From Planctomycetota bacterium (GTDB lineage: Bacteria; Planctomycetota; Phycisphaerae; Phycisphaerales; SM1A02): a DNA stretch of 64,000 nt. The position numbers and the translations under genes were made by a program. The notes beneath the pieces were generated by a model, which was given only the letters and a program-made list of their open reading frames with translations, ran no database searches and was not told the origin of the DNA. Where the stretch lies: positions 140,379-204,378 of the forward strand of contig QWPW01000001.1 in the NCBI GenBank assembly GCA_003671025.1, written 5' to 3'. Below are positions 18,834 to 26,883 of the stretch, piece by piece (the first letter of the stretch is position 1; the number at the start of each line of letters is the position of its first letter).

Positions 18834-19867
18834 TGTCGAGCGCACCGATTCCCGCCGCTGAGTTCACCGAGTTCCTGCGCAACTTCACCGAAGCCACGTC
18901 GCGTCTGCAAGAGACCCATCTCACGCTCACGGGACAAGTGGAACGATTGCAGGCAGAGCTCGCCGAGGCCAACGATCGATTGCGTCGATCACGATCGCTT
19001 GCCGCGTTGGGCGAAATGGCCGCGGGCATCGCGCATGAGATCCGCAATCCGTTGGGCGCGATTGCGCTGCATGCAGAGATGCTCAAGGAAGATGTCGCCG
19101 ATCGTCCCGACGCGGCATCGAGCGTCGACAAGATCCAACGCGCCACTGGTCGGCTAGAGCGCATCGTGCGCGACGTGCTCAGTTTCGCGCGCGACACTCG
19201 CGTGCAAGCGGTGGACACGAGCGCGGCGCAGGTCTTCGAAATCGTGATCGAAGATTGCGAATCGGTCTTGGTAAATGAAGGCGTGGCGATTCATATTGAA
19301 ATTCACGGCGCCTGTCTGCTCGCTGCCGACAGCGCGCTGCTCGCGCAGGCTCTGACCAATCTTGTGCGGAACGCCGCCGAAGCCATGCGCGGAGGCGCGC
19401 GTCGCGACATCGTGCTCGGTGCGCGCGAAGCACGACTGCGCACCACTGACGGAGGTCGCCGCGACTTCGTGGTGCTCTCAGTCGAGGACTCTGGTCCTGG
19501 CATCCCCGCCGAGGCACGCGAGCGCATTTTCAACCCGTTTTTCACCACGCGCGCGGAAGGCACGGGCCTCGGATTGGCCATCGTTCATCGCATCATCGAT
19601 GCGCACGGCGGGAATCCGTTTTTTACCACGCGCGCGGAAGGCACGGGCCTCGGATTGGCCATCGTTCATCGCATCATCGATGCGCACGGCGGGATGACCG
19701 CGTGTACCGAAGCGGTCAACCTCAACAGCAACGGAACGCGCGGCGCGCGCATCGAACTTTCACTTCCACTCGTTCCTCCCAACGTCGCGGCCGCCGATGG
19801 CGTGTCGCTTGGTGAGGCCGTTCGCCGCAGAGTCAACGGGCAGCAACATGTTCAAGCAATCGCATGA
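18830..19867 (+). CDS. Flagellar sensor histidine kinase, FlrB/FleS-like, with internal duplication
   Basis: A soluble two-component kinase: N-terminal coiled coil (residues 20-55), HisKA with the phosphorylated H69 in AAGIAHEIRNPLG, then HATPase_c with the N box (LTNLVRNAAEAM), G1 (DSGPGIP), F box (FNPFFTT) and G2 (GTGLGLA). It lacks membrane segments and a PAS domain, as do cytoplasmic FlrB/FleS kinases. The partner is the sigma-54 activator immediately downstream (16-base gap). The oddity is a 27-residue perfect tandem duplication, residues 235-261 and 262-288, doubling the F and G2 boxes (81 bp of DNA). That would disturb the ATP lid unless the extra copy loops out. GGAGGGG precedes two adjacent ATGs at 18830 and 18833. 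Confidence 0.88.
   Translation: MMSSAPIPAAEFTEFLRNFTEATSRLQETHLTLTGQVERLQAELAEANDRLRRSRSLAALGEMAAGIAHEIRNPLGAIALHAEMLKEDVADRPDAASSVDKIQRATGRLERIVRDVLSFARDTRVQAVDTSAAQVFEIVIEDCESVLVNEGVAIHIEIHGACLLAADSALLAQALTNLVRNAAEAMRGGARRDIVLGAREARLRTTDGGRRDFVVLSVEDSGPGIPAEARERIFNPFFTTRAEGTGLGLAIVHRIIDAHGGNPFFTTRAEGTGLGLAIVHRIIDAHGGMTACTEAVNLNSNGTRGARIELSLPLVPPNVAAADGVSLGEAVRRRVNGQQHVQAIA
19532..19693 (+). repeat. 81-bp in-frame tandem duplication in the kinase ATP-binding domain
   Basis: Two abutting 81-bp copies, 19532-19612 and 19613-19693, each encode NPFFTTRAEGTGLGLAIVHR plus seven further residues ending in HGG. The copies differ at two bases only, AAC/AAT and TTC/TTT, both synonymous. The differences argue that this is not a simple assembly stutter. 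Confidence 0.95.
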
Positions 19868-19883
19868 TTGAAGGAGTATTGAT

Positions 19884-21530
19884 ATGGGCAAAGTTCTCGT
19901 AGTTGATGACAAAGAACTCATGCGTGATAGCGTGGCCGCGATCCTCAGTCGCAAGGGTCACGGAGTGGTCACCGCTCCTGATGCTCGCGGCGCGTTGGCA
20001 CGCATTGCCGACAAGCGGCCCGAATGCGTGGTGACTGATTTGCAAATGCCGGGCATGAATGGATTGGAGTTGCTCGAAGAGATTCGCAAGATCGACTCTG
20101 AGCTGCCGGTCATCTTCATGACTGCGTTTGGCTCGGTTGAGACTGCAGTCGAAGCGATGCGCAAGGGCGCATTCGACTATGTGACCAAGCCGTTCTCTGG
20201 CGACGAACTCTCTATCTCGGTTGAGCGCGCGTTGGAGCACGCACGTCTCTTGCGCGAGAACCAAGTGTTGCGCGCGGAGAAACCGCAGTCGCGACGCGCA
20301 CAGAGTCACCGCATGATTGGCAGCGGCAGCGCGATGGAAGCGCTGCGCGCCAAACTTGCACCGATCTCGGCCAGTCATGGCACTGTCCTGATTACGGGCG
20401 AGAGCGGCACAGGCAAAGAAGTCGCGGCGCGCTTCGTCCATGAAAACAGTCCGCGTTCCACCGCACCGTTCTTGGCGATCAACTGCGCGGCGCTTTCTTC
20501 GGCGTTGCTCGAAAGTGAATTGTTCGGACATGAGAAGGGCGCCTTCACCGGTGCCGATCGCCTGCGCAAAGGCCGCTTCGAATTGGCCGAAGGCGGGACA
20601 TTGCTCTTGGACGAAATCAGCGAAATTCCCCCTGATTTGCAGGCAAAACTGCTGCGTGTCCTGCAAGAGAAGTGCTTCGAGCGCGTCGGTTCGAGCGTGG
20701 CGCAGAAGTCGGATGTGCGCATCGTCGCCACCACCAATCGCGACCTCGCGGTCGAAATCGAAGCGGGACGCTTTCGCGGCGACTTGTTCTTCCGCCTCAA
20801 CGTTCTTCCCATTGCCATGCCTGCGTTGGGAGAGCGTTTGACTGATGTCTCCGAACTCGCGGAGCATTTCCTCGGACTCGTTGCCGACCGCGAGGGTGGT
20901 CGACGGAAGAAGTTGTCCAAGGAAGCGCTTGCGTTGTTTGAGCAGTACTCGTGGCCGGGCAATGTCCGCGAGTTGCAGAACCTCTGCGAGCGCGCCGCAG
21001 TCCTCGCCAGTGGTGATCTGATCGCCGCCGAGTTGGTGGCGCCTTGGCTCGTCGCGTATGGACGTGCGTTTGCATCGCACGGCCACCCCTCGGGCAACAA
21101 TGGATTCGCCTCAACGAATGTTGGGCAGTCCACGGCCGCGCAACCGTTTGTTGGTTTGCAAGGTTCAGTGCCTGCGGGATATGGATCGGTCGGACAACCA
21201 GTGATTGCGAGCTTGGCTGCGCGCGCGCGGTTGTCAGGATCGGCACCAGTGGAGACGCCCGTCATTGAGACATTCGGTATTGCACCGCGCGCGTCCTTCA
21301 CTGCAAATGCACCCGCGCACAATCTTGGCGATGGAACTGGCATCCCCAGTCTCGTGTGCGATGGTGCGTTGACACTGGATGAGATCGAGCGTCGATCCAT
21401 CGTCGCCACGTTGGGCAAGAATCGTGGTCACCGTCAGAAGAGCGCCAAAGCACTGGGAATTGGCGTGCGTACGCTCGGACTCAAACTCAAGAAGTGGAAA
21501 GAGGAATCCCTCGTTCCCGCGGAACTCTGA
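19884..21530 (+). CDS. Sigma-54-dependent flagellar response regulator, FlrC/FlbD-like
   Basis: An NtrC-family activator of class II/III flagellar promoters. Receiver domain residues 1-120 have the acidic pair D8/D9, phospho-acceptor D52 (VVTDLQMPGMNG) and K102. The AAA+ domain has Walker A GESGTGKE (172-179), the sigma-54-contacting GAFTGA loop (219-224), Walker B LLLDE and the ENxPRST-type segment. A long Ser/Gly/Ala linker (about 390-485) leads to a C-terminal Fis-like helix-turn-helix (LDEIERRSIVATLGKNRGHR...). AAGGAG precedes the ATG. Its target sigma factor, rpoN, is at 39705 and a strong -24/-12 element lies upstream of fliE. Confidence 0.93.
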   Translation: MGKVLVVDDKELMRDSVAAILSRKGHGVVTAPDARGALARIADKRPECVVTDLQMPGMNGLELLEEIRKIDSELPVIFMTAFGSVETAVEAMRKGAFDYVTKPFSGDELSISVERALEHARLLRENQVLRAEKPQSRRAQSHRMIGSGSAMEALRAKLAPISASHGTVLITGESGTGKEVAARFVHENSPRSTAPFLAINCAALSSALLESELFGHEKGAFTGADRLRKGRFELAEGGTLLLDEISEIPPDLQAKLLRVLQEKCFERVGSSVAQKSDVRIVATTNRDLAVEIEAGRFRGDLFFRLNVLPIAMPALGERLTDVSELAEHFLGLVADREGGRRKKLSKEALALFEQYSWPGNVRELQNLCERAAVLASGDLIAAELVAPWLVAYGRAFASHGHPSGNNGFASTNVGQSTAAQPFVGLQGSVPAGYGSVGQPVIASLAARARLSGSAPVETPVIETFGIAPRASFTANAPAHNLGDGTGIPSLVCDGALTLDEIERRSIVATLGKNRGHRQKSAKALGIGVRTLGLKLKKWKEESLVPAEL

Positions 21531-21538
21531 GGCACATC

Positions 21539-21964
21539 ATGATCGATGGACTCTTAGGCAACTCATCTCTTCCCGCACTGGAGCGATCGCTTCAGTTCAT
21601 GGGCGCGCGACAGAAACTTCTCGTGGGCAACATCGCCAACGCGGAAACGCCTGGATTTCGGCCAGTTGACGTCGATCCGCGCGTCTTTCAAGGAGCGCTG
21701 CGCGAGGCACTCGATGCCGACGAAATCGATGCGCAAGGGAGTTTGTCCTTCGAAGACTCTTCCGCCGTTTCGTTTGGTAATGGAATTGCGGAGTTGAAGC
21801 CGGAGATTTTGGGCGACAACATTATGTTTCACGATGGCAACGATCGAAGCATGGAACGGCTCATGCAACGGTTGTCCGAAAACGTTTACGCCTTTCGCGC
21901 GGCCTCGCAATTGATACGCGGGCAGTTTGATCTGATCAATACCGCGATCCGCGAGCGACCGTAA
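21539..21964 (+). CDS. flgB: Flagellar basal-body rod protein FlgB
   Basis: Proximal rod protein. At 141 residues it shows the rod/hook N-terminal signature (LVGNIANAETPGFRPVDVDP) and the C-terminal amphipathic helix (RLSENVYAFRAASQLIRGQF). The ATG at 21539 is 9 bases after the regulator stop and follows TGAGG. Translation in this frame could begin earlier at 21494, but that lies inside the regulator gene. Confidence 0.93.
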   Translation: MIDGLLGNSSLPALERSLQFMGARQKLLVGNIANAETPGFRPVDVDPRVFQGALREALDADEIDAQGSLSFEDSSAVSFGNGIAELKPEILGDNIMFHDGNDRSMERLMQRLSENVYAFRAASQLIRGQFDLINTAIRERP

Positions 21965-22013
21965 TCGCGTGTGAGTCGTGCTCGCGCACGGCGTTTGCAA
22001 GGAGCCCCACACA

Positions 22014-22415
22014 ATGTTTGGATCACTCGACATTTCAACCTCGGCGTTGGTGGCTAATCGCACCAGGCTCGATGCGATCTCGGCCAACCTCGCCAACGTC
22101 GATGTGCCCGTCGATCCGAAATCGAGAGACGTGCCATTCTCGGAGCGCGTGGTTTACTTCGAAACTGGCGACCCAGTGGGTGGAAGCGAACTCGGTGTCC
22201 ATGTCGCGCAGATCGCGCCGCGCAACGATTTTCGCCGCGCCTGGGAGCCATGGAGCAAGTTTGCCGATGCCGACGGCTACGTGCGCTATGCAAACATTGA
22301 TCCCGTGGTGCAACAAGCCAACGCGATGTTGGCCACGCGAAGTTACGACGCAAATCTTGCCGCCATCGATGCGACTAAGTCGATGATTGATTCGGCCCTG
22401 CGGATCATTGCGTGA
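22014..22415 (+). CDS. flgC: Flagellar basal-body rod protein FlgC
   Basis: Proximal rod protein, 133 residues. N-terminal MFGSLDISTSALVANRTRLD and ISANLANVDVP are the FlgC hallmark, and the C-terminus (VQQANAMLATRSYDANLAAI) is the family's conserved helix. AAGGAG sits 14-9 bases before the ATG at 22014. It is followed by a 133-base spacer carrying a sigma-54 promoter. Confidence 0.94.
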   Translation: MFGSLDISTSALVANRTRLDAISANLANVDVPVDPKSRDVPFSERVVYFETGDPVGGSELGVHVAQIAPRNDFRRAWEPWSKFADADGYVRYANIDPVVQQANAMLATRSYDANLAAIDATKSMIDSALRIIA

Positions 22416-22444
22416 GTTTCAGGCAATGACTTCTGAAAGACTGC

Positions 22445-22460
22445 TGGCACGCCATGTGCT
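22445..22460 (+). promoter_or_regulatory. Sigma-54 (-24/-12) promoter upstream of fliE
   Basis: TGGCACGccatGTGCT matches the consensus TGGCACG-N4-TTGCW with one mismatch (G for T at the first base of the -12 element); GG and GC have the exact 12-base spacing. Transcription would start near 22472, about 77 bases before the fliE ATG. The window also encodes RpoN and an NtrC-type activator with an intact GAFTGA loop. Confidence 0.8.
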
Positions 22461-22548
22461 GTACAAGTGTGAGCCCCATGATTTTTGCGGGCGTCCGTGA
22501 ACCTGTGAAACCGACCGCCAAACTGCGCTCCACGCCACGACTCAGGCA

Positions 22549-22848
22549 ATGATCGATCCCCTCGGCATCATCTCTCGCGTCAACACCCAGTCTCCTGCGG
22601 GAATTCGGCCGGCTAGCGCACAAACTGGCGGCGACTTCAAGCAGGAGTTGCTCGACCAGATGAAGCAGGTCAACGACATGCAGAAGGACGCGACCCAAGC
22701 GACCAACGAGTTGCTCACGGGTGAACGCGACGACATCGAAGGCGTCATGATTGCCACGCAAAAGGCCGATTCCGCGTTCCGCATGCTGCTCGCGCTGCGT
22801 AACAAGGTGGTCGACGCGTACGACGAGGTCAAGAACATTCGCGTGTGA
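22549..22848 (+). CDS. fliE: Flagellar hook-basal body protein FliE
   Basis: Adapter between the MS ring and the proximal rod. At 99 residues it has the family length, and the C-terminal half carries the conserved pattern GERDDIEGVMIATQKADSAF followed by the MLLALRNKVVDAYDEVKNI helix. The ATG at 22549 is preceded by CAGGCA only, a weak ribosome site. It is probably transcribed from the sigma-54 promoter at 22445 and is followed by a terminator. Confidence 0.94.
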   Translation: MIDPLGIISRVNTQSPAGIRPASAQTGGDFKQELLDQMKQVNDMQKDATQATNELLTGERDDIEGVMIATQKADSAFRMLLALRNKVVDAYDEVKNIRV

Positions 22849-22929
22849 GTTTCGTTGAGTTGATGCGCGTTGTGTTTCGCGCGTACCTCTGACTCGATCA
22901 CGAATGGAATCAACATCAAAGGGTGCAAG

Positions 22930-22955
22930 CCGCGTGGATCGCTCCGCGCGGTTTT
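22930..22955 (+). terminator. Rho-independent terminator after fliE
   Basis: CCGCGTGGA (22930-22938) pairs with TCCGCGCGG (22943-22951), nine pairs with one T-G, around a TCGC tetraloop, followed by TTTT. It lies 82 bases after fliE and would isolate flgBC-fliE from fliF. Confidence 0.8.
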
Positions 22956-23260
22956 GCGTTGTGACTGGAGCGTGCCGTGGAACTCGCACGCGCCACTCCT
23001 GCGTCGCCGTTGTGGACACGATCGATCGACCCGTCTGCGAGGGCAACTTGCGCCGAGCGTGCGCATTTTTCGCATCGATCACTGCGCAGACTTTGCGGTA
23101 CGAAACGATTCCATGCCGATGAGACTTCTCCGATAGCGTCGAGCCAGGATGGCAGCGCATTGGGCACGACTCTTGTCGTGTGAGAGGACCAAGTTCCACA
23201 GCGCGCATGTTTGCGCGAGGGTGGAGCAAATGACGGCGCAACAGGCATGGAGGCCTACGC
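22956..23260 (+). promoter_or_regulatory. Leader region upstream of fliF
   Basis: About 300 bases without a convincing gene. Because a terminator ends the upstream transcript, a promoter for the fliF operon should lie here. The best sigma-54-like element is GGGCACGactcTTGTC at 23162-23177, which has the right spacing but GT instead of GC at -12 and so is weak. Confidence 0.35.
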
Positions 23261-24919
23261 GTGCAAGCATTACGAAACACGCTCGAACTCATCCGACTTC
23301 GCCTCACAGGACTTCCTGCGGCGGCCAAGTTGCTCGCTGGCAGCCTCGTCATCATCATGGCATTGGGGCTGTTTCTCATTGCGCAATGGAGTGCGACGAC
23401 GGGCTCGGTTCCTCTCGCAGTCAAAGCGGCGAGCTATGACGAAGCGCGGCAGTTTCTTATTGCACGGGGCGTTTCCTATCAGGAACAGAACGGGCAATTG
23501 ATGGTGCCGATGGAGCGACACGCGGAAATCCTCGCGCAGTTCGCCGAGCAAGGAGCGGGCAGCGACGGCGGTATCGACTTCACCAAGTTGGTTGAACTCG
23601 ACAGTCCGTTCGAAACGACGCGACAGAGCGAGACCAAGAAACTCATCGCGTTGCAGAATGTGCTCGCGCGCACCATCGGTGGATTTCGCAACGTCAAGAG
23701 CGCGACCGTGCTCATCTCGCCCAAACCTGCGACGCCACTGGGCGCATCGCGCAACGTGCAGACAGCAAGTGTGCACGTCACCATGCGCTCTGGTGGACTT
23801 ACGCAAGATCAAGTCGATTCGATTGCGTCGATGGTCGCGGGAACGCAGTCGGGGTTGAAGCCAGAAGCCGTTTCGATCACCGATGGCATGCAGGCGTATC
23901 GCACCACCTATGGCAAAGCCGGTGCTGGCGGCGAGAATCTCGAGCTCTCGCTCAAGATCGCAGACGCGGTTCAGGCGCGCGTCGGCTCGCTCCTTTCGTC
24001 GATTGAAGGAGTTCGCATCGCGGTGAACGCACAGGCGATTACCACTGAGCGCACCAAGACGTGGACGGAATACAAGGATGGCATTTCGGTTCCCTTGAGC
24101 GAGTCGAGTTCGAATTCCGAAATGAAAGGCGCGCCGCCATCGCGCGAACCAGGCACAGTTCCAAACACTGGCCTCGCGATTGTTTCAACCTCGGGCGGTG
24201 CTGCGCAGACTTCGACGGAACGTTCGGAAAACAAGTATCGCGCGGAGATTCCTGGCACGCGCTCGACTGAGCTCGATTCCACGGGATACGCAACCAAGAT
24301 CGATGTCGGCGTCACCATTCCGTGGAGTTACTTCTTGCGCGTGTGGCAGTTGAAGAATCCTGCCGAGGCGGGCGCCGAAGTGAAGGTGCCCGATGAGGCC
24401 GCGCTGGCACTCATTCGCGACGAAGAGATCGTGCGCATTCGCAAGTTGGTCGAGCCGCTCGCATCAACTGACGCAGTCGAGGGTTCGAAGAAGGGTGTGG
24501 TTGAAGTCACGTGGTTCTATGACTTCGCTGAACAAGCTCCACCAGCCACTCTTACCGCGGGTTTAGGCGAGTTTGTCGCGGGCGGCGATGGTGGGGGCGC
24601 AGCATTGATCAAGCCTGTAGGACTCGGCTTGCTTGCGATCGTGAGTCTCTTCTTCATGTTCAACATCGCCAAGAAGGCATCGACGCGCGAAGAACTTCCT
24701 AGTGCTGAAGAGCTCGCGGGCGTTCCACCGAAGCTCGAATCAGATGACGCGGAGATCGTCGGTGAAGCCGACGAAGCGACGCCGGCGCTCGAGGGCATGG
24801 AGCTCGATGATGATCATCTGCGCCGCGCGCAAATGCTCGAGCAACTCAATGAAATGGCAAGCCGCGAGCCTGCAGAACTCTCAGGCATTCTGCGCCGTTG
24901 GATGCGCGCGGCCGAATGA
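23261..24919 (+). CDS. fliF: Flagellar MS-ring protein FliF
   Basis: Forms the MS ring in the inner membrane, housing for the export gate and mount for FliG. Residues 25-45 form the first membrane helix (LAGSLVIIMALGLFLIAQW). Two ring-building motifs follow, including TTRQSETKKLIALQNVLART and the ISPK segment, and then a long periplasmic region. The second membrane helix is near 445-470 (LIKPVGLGLLAIVSLFFMF). The C-terminal cytoplasmic tail (RAQMLEQLNEMASREPAEL) is the FliG-binding region. The start is GTG at 23261 after GGAGG. It heads the fliFGHIJ run. Confidence 0.95.
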   Translation: MQALRNTLELIRLRLTGLPAAAKLLAGSLVIIMALGLFLIAQWSATTGSVPLAVKAASYDEARQFLIARGVSYQEQNGQLMVPMERHAEILAQFAEQGAGSDGGIDFTKLVELDSPFETTRQSETKKLIALQNVLARTIGGFRNVKSATVLISPKPATPLGASRNVQTASVHVTMRSGGLTQDQVDSIASMVAGTQSGLKPEAVSITDGMQAYRTTYGKAGAGGENLELSLKIADAVQARVGSLLSSIEGVRIAVNAQAITTERTKTWTEYKDGISVPLSESSSNSEMKGAPPSREPGTVPNTGLAIVSTSGGAAQTSTERSENKYRAEIPGTRSTELDSTGYATKIDVGVTIPWSYFLRVWQLKNPAEAGAEVKVPDEAALALIRDEEIVRIRKLVEPLASTDAVEGSKKGVVEVTWFYDFAEQAPPATLTAGLGEFVAGGDGGGAALIKPVGLGLLAIVSLFFMFNIAKKASTREELPSAEELAGVPPKLESDDAEIVGEADEATPALEGMELDDDHLRRAQMLEQLNEMASREPAELSGILRRWMRAAE

Positions 24920-24950
24920 TTTGACACGATTGATCAGACGAAAGTGACCA

Positions 24951-25991
24951 ATGGCATACCGCCCCGGCATGAAACTTCCGAAGTCTTCCGATGAACTTGA
25001 TGGTGTTCTTAAGAGCGCCATCCTGCTGCTGCTGCTTGATGCGGACAGCGCGGGACGACTACTCAAGGAAATGCCCACCGAAACGGTGGAAGAGGTCACG
25101 CGCGCACTCGCCGCGCTTGGTGATGTGCCGAAAGAATTGGGACAAGGTGTCATCAGCGAGTTCTATTCGCTCGCGATGGCGCAGGGCTATGTGCGTGAAG
25201 GCGGTCTCGACTATGCGCGCAACCTCCTGAAAAACTCGCTGGATCCTAAGACTGCAGATAAAGTCATTCAGCAGATTCAGACGCAAGTTCAGAAGACGCC
25301 GTTTGCGTTTTTGCAGAAGACGGAGAGCGAGAACTTGCTCACCTTCATTCAGGAAGAGCATCCGCAGACCATCGCGTTGATCGTGAGTCACTTGCCTCAT
25401 CACAAGGCGAGCGAAGTGCTCATTGGTCTTCCGCCCGCGAAGCAAATCGAAGTGGTGCGCCGTGTCGCCAACATGGAGCAGACCAATCCGGAAGTGATTC
25501 GCGAAGTCGAGAGCGCGCTGGAGAGTCGTCTCTCCAACATGATTGGTACCTCGAGCGAGAAGGTCGGCGGCGTGGAAACCGTCGCAGAAATTCTCAACCT
25601 CGTCGATCGTTCAACCGAACGCAGCATCATGCAAGGCGTCGAGAGCGAGGACCCCGACTTGGTCGAAGAGATCCGTCGTCGCATGTTCGTGTTCGAAGAC
25701 ATCAACAGTGTCAACGACAAGGGCATTCAATCAGTGCTCAAAGAAATCGAGAACGACGAGTTGTGTCTCGCGCTCAAGACTGCGTCGGAAGCGCTCAAGA
25801 ACAAGATCCTCTCCAACATGTCCAGTCGTGCAGCCGAGTCGATTCGCGAAGACATGGAGTTCATGGGCCCGGTGCGCATCAGCGATGTCGAGGCTGCGCA
25901 ACAACGCATCGTCGACGTGGTGCGTCGACTCGAAGAAGCGGGCGAGATCATCATCTCCGGCCGCGGCGGCGAGAAGGATGTGGTGGTTTGA
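24951..25991 (+). CDS. fliG: Flagellar motor switch protein FliG
   Basis: Rotor protein linking the MS ring to the switch and interacting with the stator. All three domains are present: N-terminal FliF-binding, middle with EHPQT at 136-140, and C-terminal torque domain with the charged helix region (VFEDINSVNDKGIQSVLKEI and DELCLALKTASE). Length 346 is typical. The start is ATG at 24951, 31 bases after fliF. It shares an operon with fliF and fliH. Confidence 0.96.
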   Translation: MAYRPGMKLPKSSDELDGVLKSAILLLLLDADSAGRLLKEMPTETVEEVTRALAALGDVPKELGQGVISEFYSLAMAQGYVREGGLDYARNLLKNSLDPKTADKVIQQIQTQVQKTPFAFLQKTESENLLTFIQEEHPQTIALIVSHLPHHKASEVLIGLPPAKQIEVVRRVANMEQTNPEVIREVESALESRLSNMIGTSSEKVGGVETVAEILNLVDRSTERSIMQGVESEDPDLVEEIRRRMFVFEDINSVNDKGIQSVLKEIENDELCLALKTASEALKNKILSNMSSRAAESIREDMEFMGPVRISDVEAAQQRIVDVVRRLEEAGEIIISGRGGEKDVVV

Positions 25992-26100
25992 CGCGTGCGC
26001 CCGCGCAGCGCACTCGCGGCGCGTGGCACGCATCAAAGTTGATCGAAGAGTCTTTTCGCGGCGCTGAAGTGCTGCAGTTCCAGCGTTCGTGAGTTGATCC

Positions 26101-26883
26101 ATGTCCGTGCTCAAGCCTTCATCTCCGCGTGCACAATCGGCGCAAGGCAACGTCTTCGACCTCGGCGATTTGCGTCGCGATGCCGAAGCGGTGCTGCGAA
26201 ATGCTCGCGCCGAAGCAGTGCGCATCTTGGATGAAGCGCGCAAGGGTGGTGATGCCGCGCGCGCGACAGGGCGACTCGAAGGAATCGAACAGGGGCGCGC
26301 AGAAGGGCTCGCGCGCGGGCTAGAAGAGGGCCGCACAACTGGCGCGAACGATGGTCGTACTGCTGCGACGGCGTTGCATTGCCAATCGTTGGCGGCGATC
26401 GAAGAGAGTTTCTCCACTGCGTTCTTGCACTGGATTGCGCTGCGCGACGAACACATGCGCGAAGCAGAGCGTGAGCTCGCGGGCGTTGCAGTTGCCATCG
26501 CGGAACGCATTGTCGGTGAGAAAATCGCCCACGATCCTCGCATTGTGACGCGTGAAGTTGCGGCGGCAGTCGCGTTGTTTTCGCGCGCCACGCGCGTATC
26601 GATTGAGATCGCACCTGAAGACGAAGCGATCGTGAGCGAGTCAATGTCTGTGCTGCGCGCACAGTTGCCCGCCGGCGCCGATGTTGAGTTGATCGCGCGC
26701 GAAGGCATTGCACGAGGTGGCTGCGTCATTCGCTCGAGCGAGGGCACGGTTGATGCACGGATTGAGATGCAGTTTCGGCGCATGCGCGACGGAATCACCG
26801 GCGTGATGCTCGTTGATGATGAGGCCGCGCAGACGGATGATTCGCGCAACCCTCGCGCCGACTCGAGCGAGGATCCTTCGTGA
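26101..26883 (+). CDS. fliH: Flagellar export regulator FliH
   Basis: Stator-like negative regulator of the FliI ATPase, linking it to the C ring. The protein has the expected Ala/Glu/Arg-rich coiled region with GxxxG-type repeats (GRLEGIEQGRAEGLARGLEEG), an AEREL...AERIVGEKI segment, and the C-terminal FliH/HrpE domain with ARGGCVIRSSEGTVDARIE. Its stop overlaps the fliI start (GTGA), so it is translationally coupled to its partner. Confidence 0.92.
   Translation: MSVLKPSSPRAQSAQGNVFDLGDLRRDAEAVLRNARAEAVRILDEARKGGDAARATGRLEGIEQGRAEGLARGLEEGRTTGANDGRTAATALHCQSLAAIEESFSTAFLHWIALRDEHMREAERELAGVAVAIAERIVGEKIAHDPRIVTREVAAAVALFSRATRVSIEIAPEDEAIVSESMSVLRAQLPAGADVELIAREGIARGGCVIRSSEGTVDARIEMQFRRMRDGITGVMLVDDEAAQTDDSRNPRADSSEDPS

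Noticed and set aside
19833..21086. 417-codon antisense open frame over the FlrC-like gene
   Set aside because: High-GC third positions leave the opposite strand open; the sequence has no recognisable domain and the sense gene is certain.
21984..21999. Sigma-54-like element GCGCACGgcgtTTGCA before flgC
   Set aside because: Spacing and -12 match, but GG at -24 is CG, and the implied transcription start would fall at about 22010, inside the flgC ribosome-binding region and four bases before its ATG.
23162..23177. Sigma-54-like element GGGCACGactcTTGTC before fliF
   Set aside because: Correct spacing but GT replaces the near-invariant GC at -12; kept only as a weak candidate within the leader entry.
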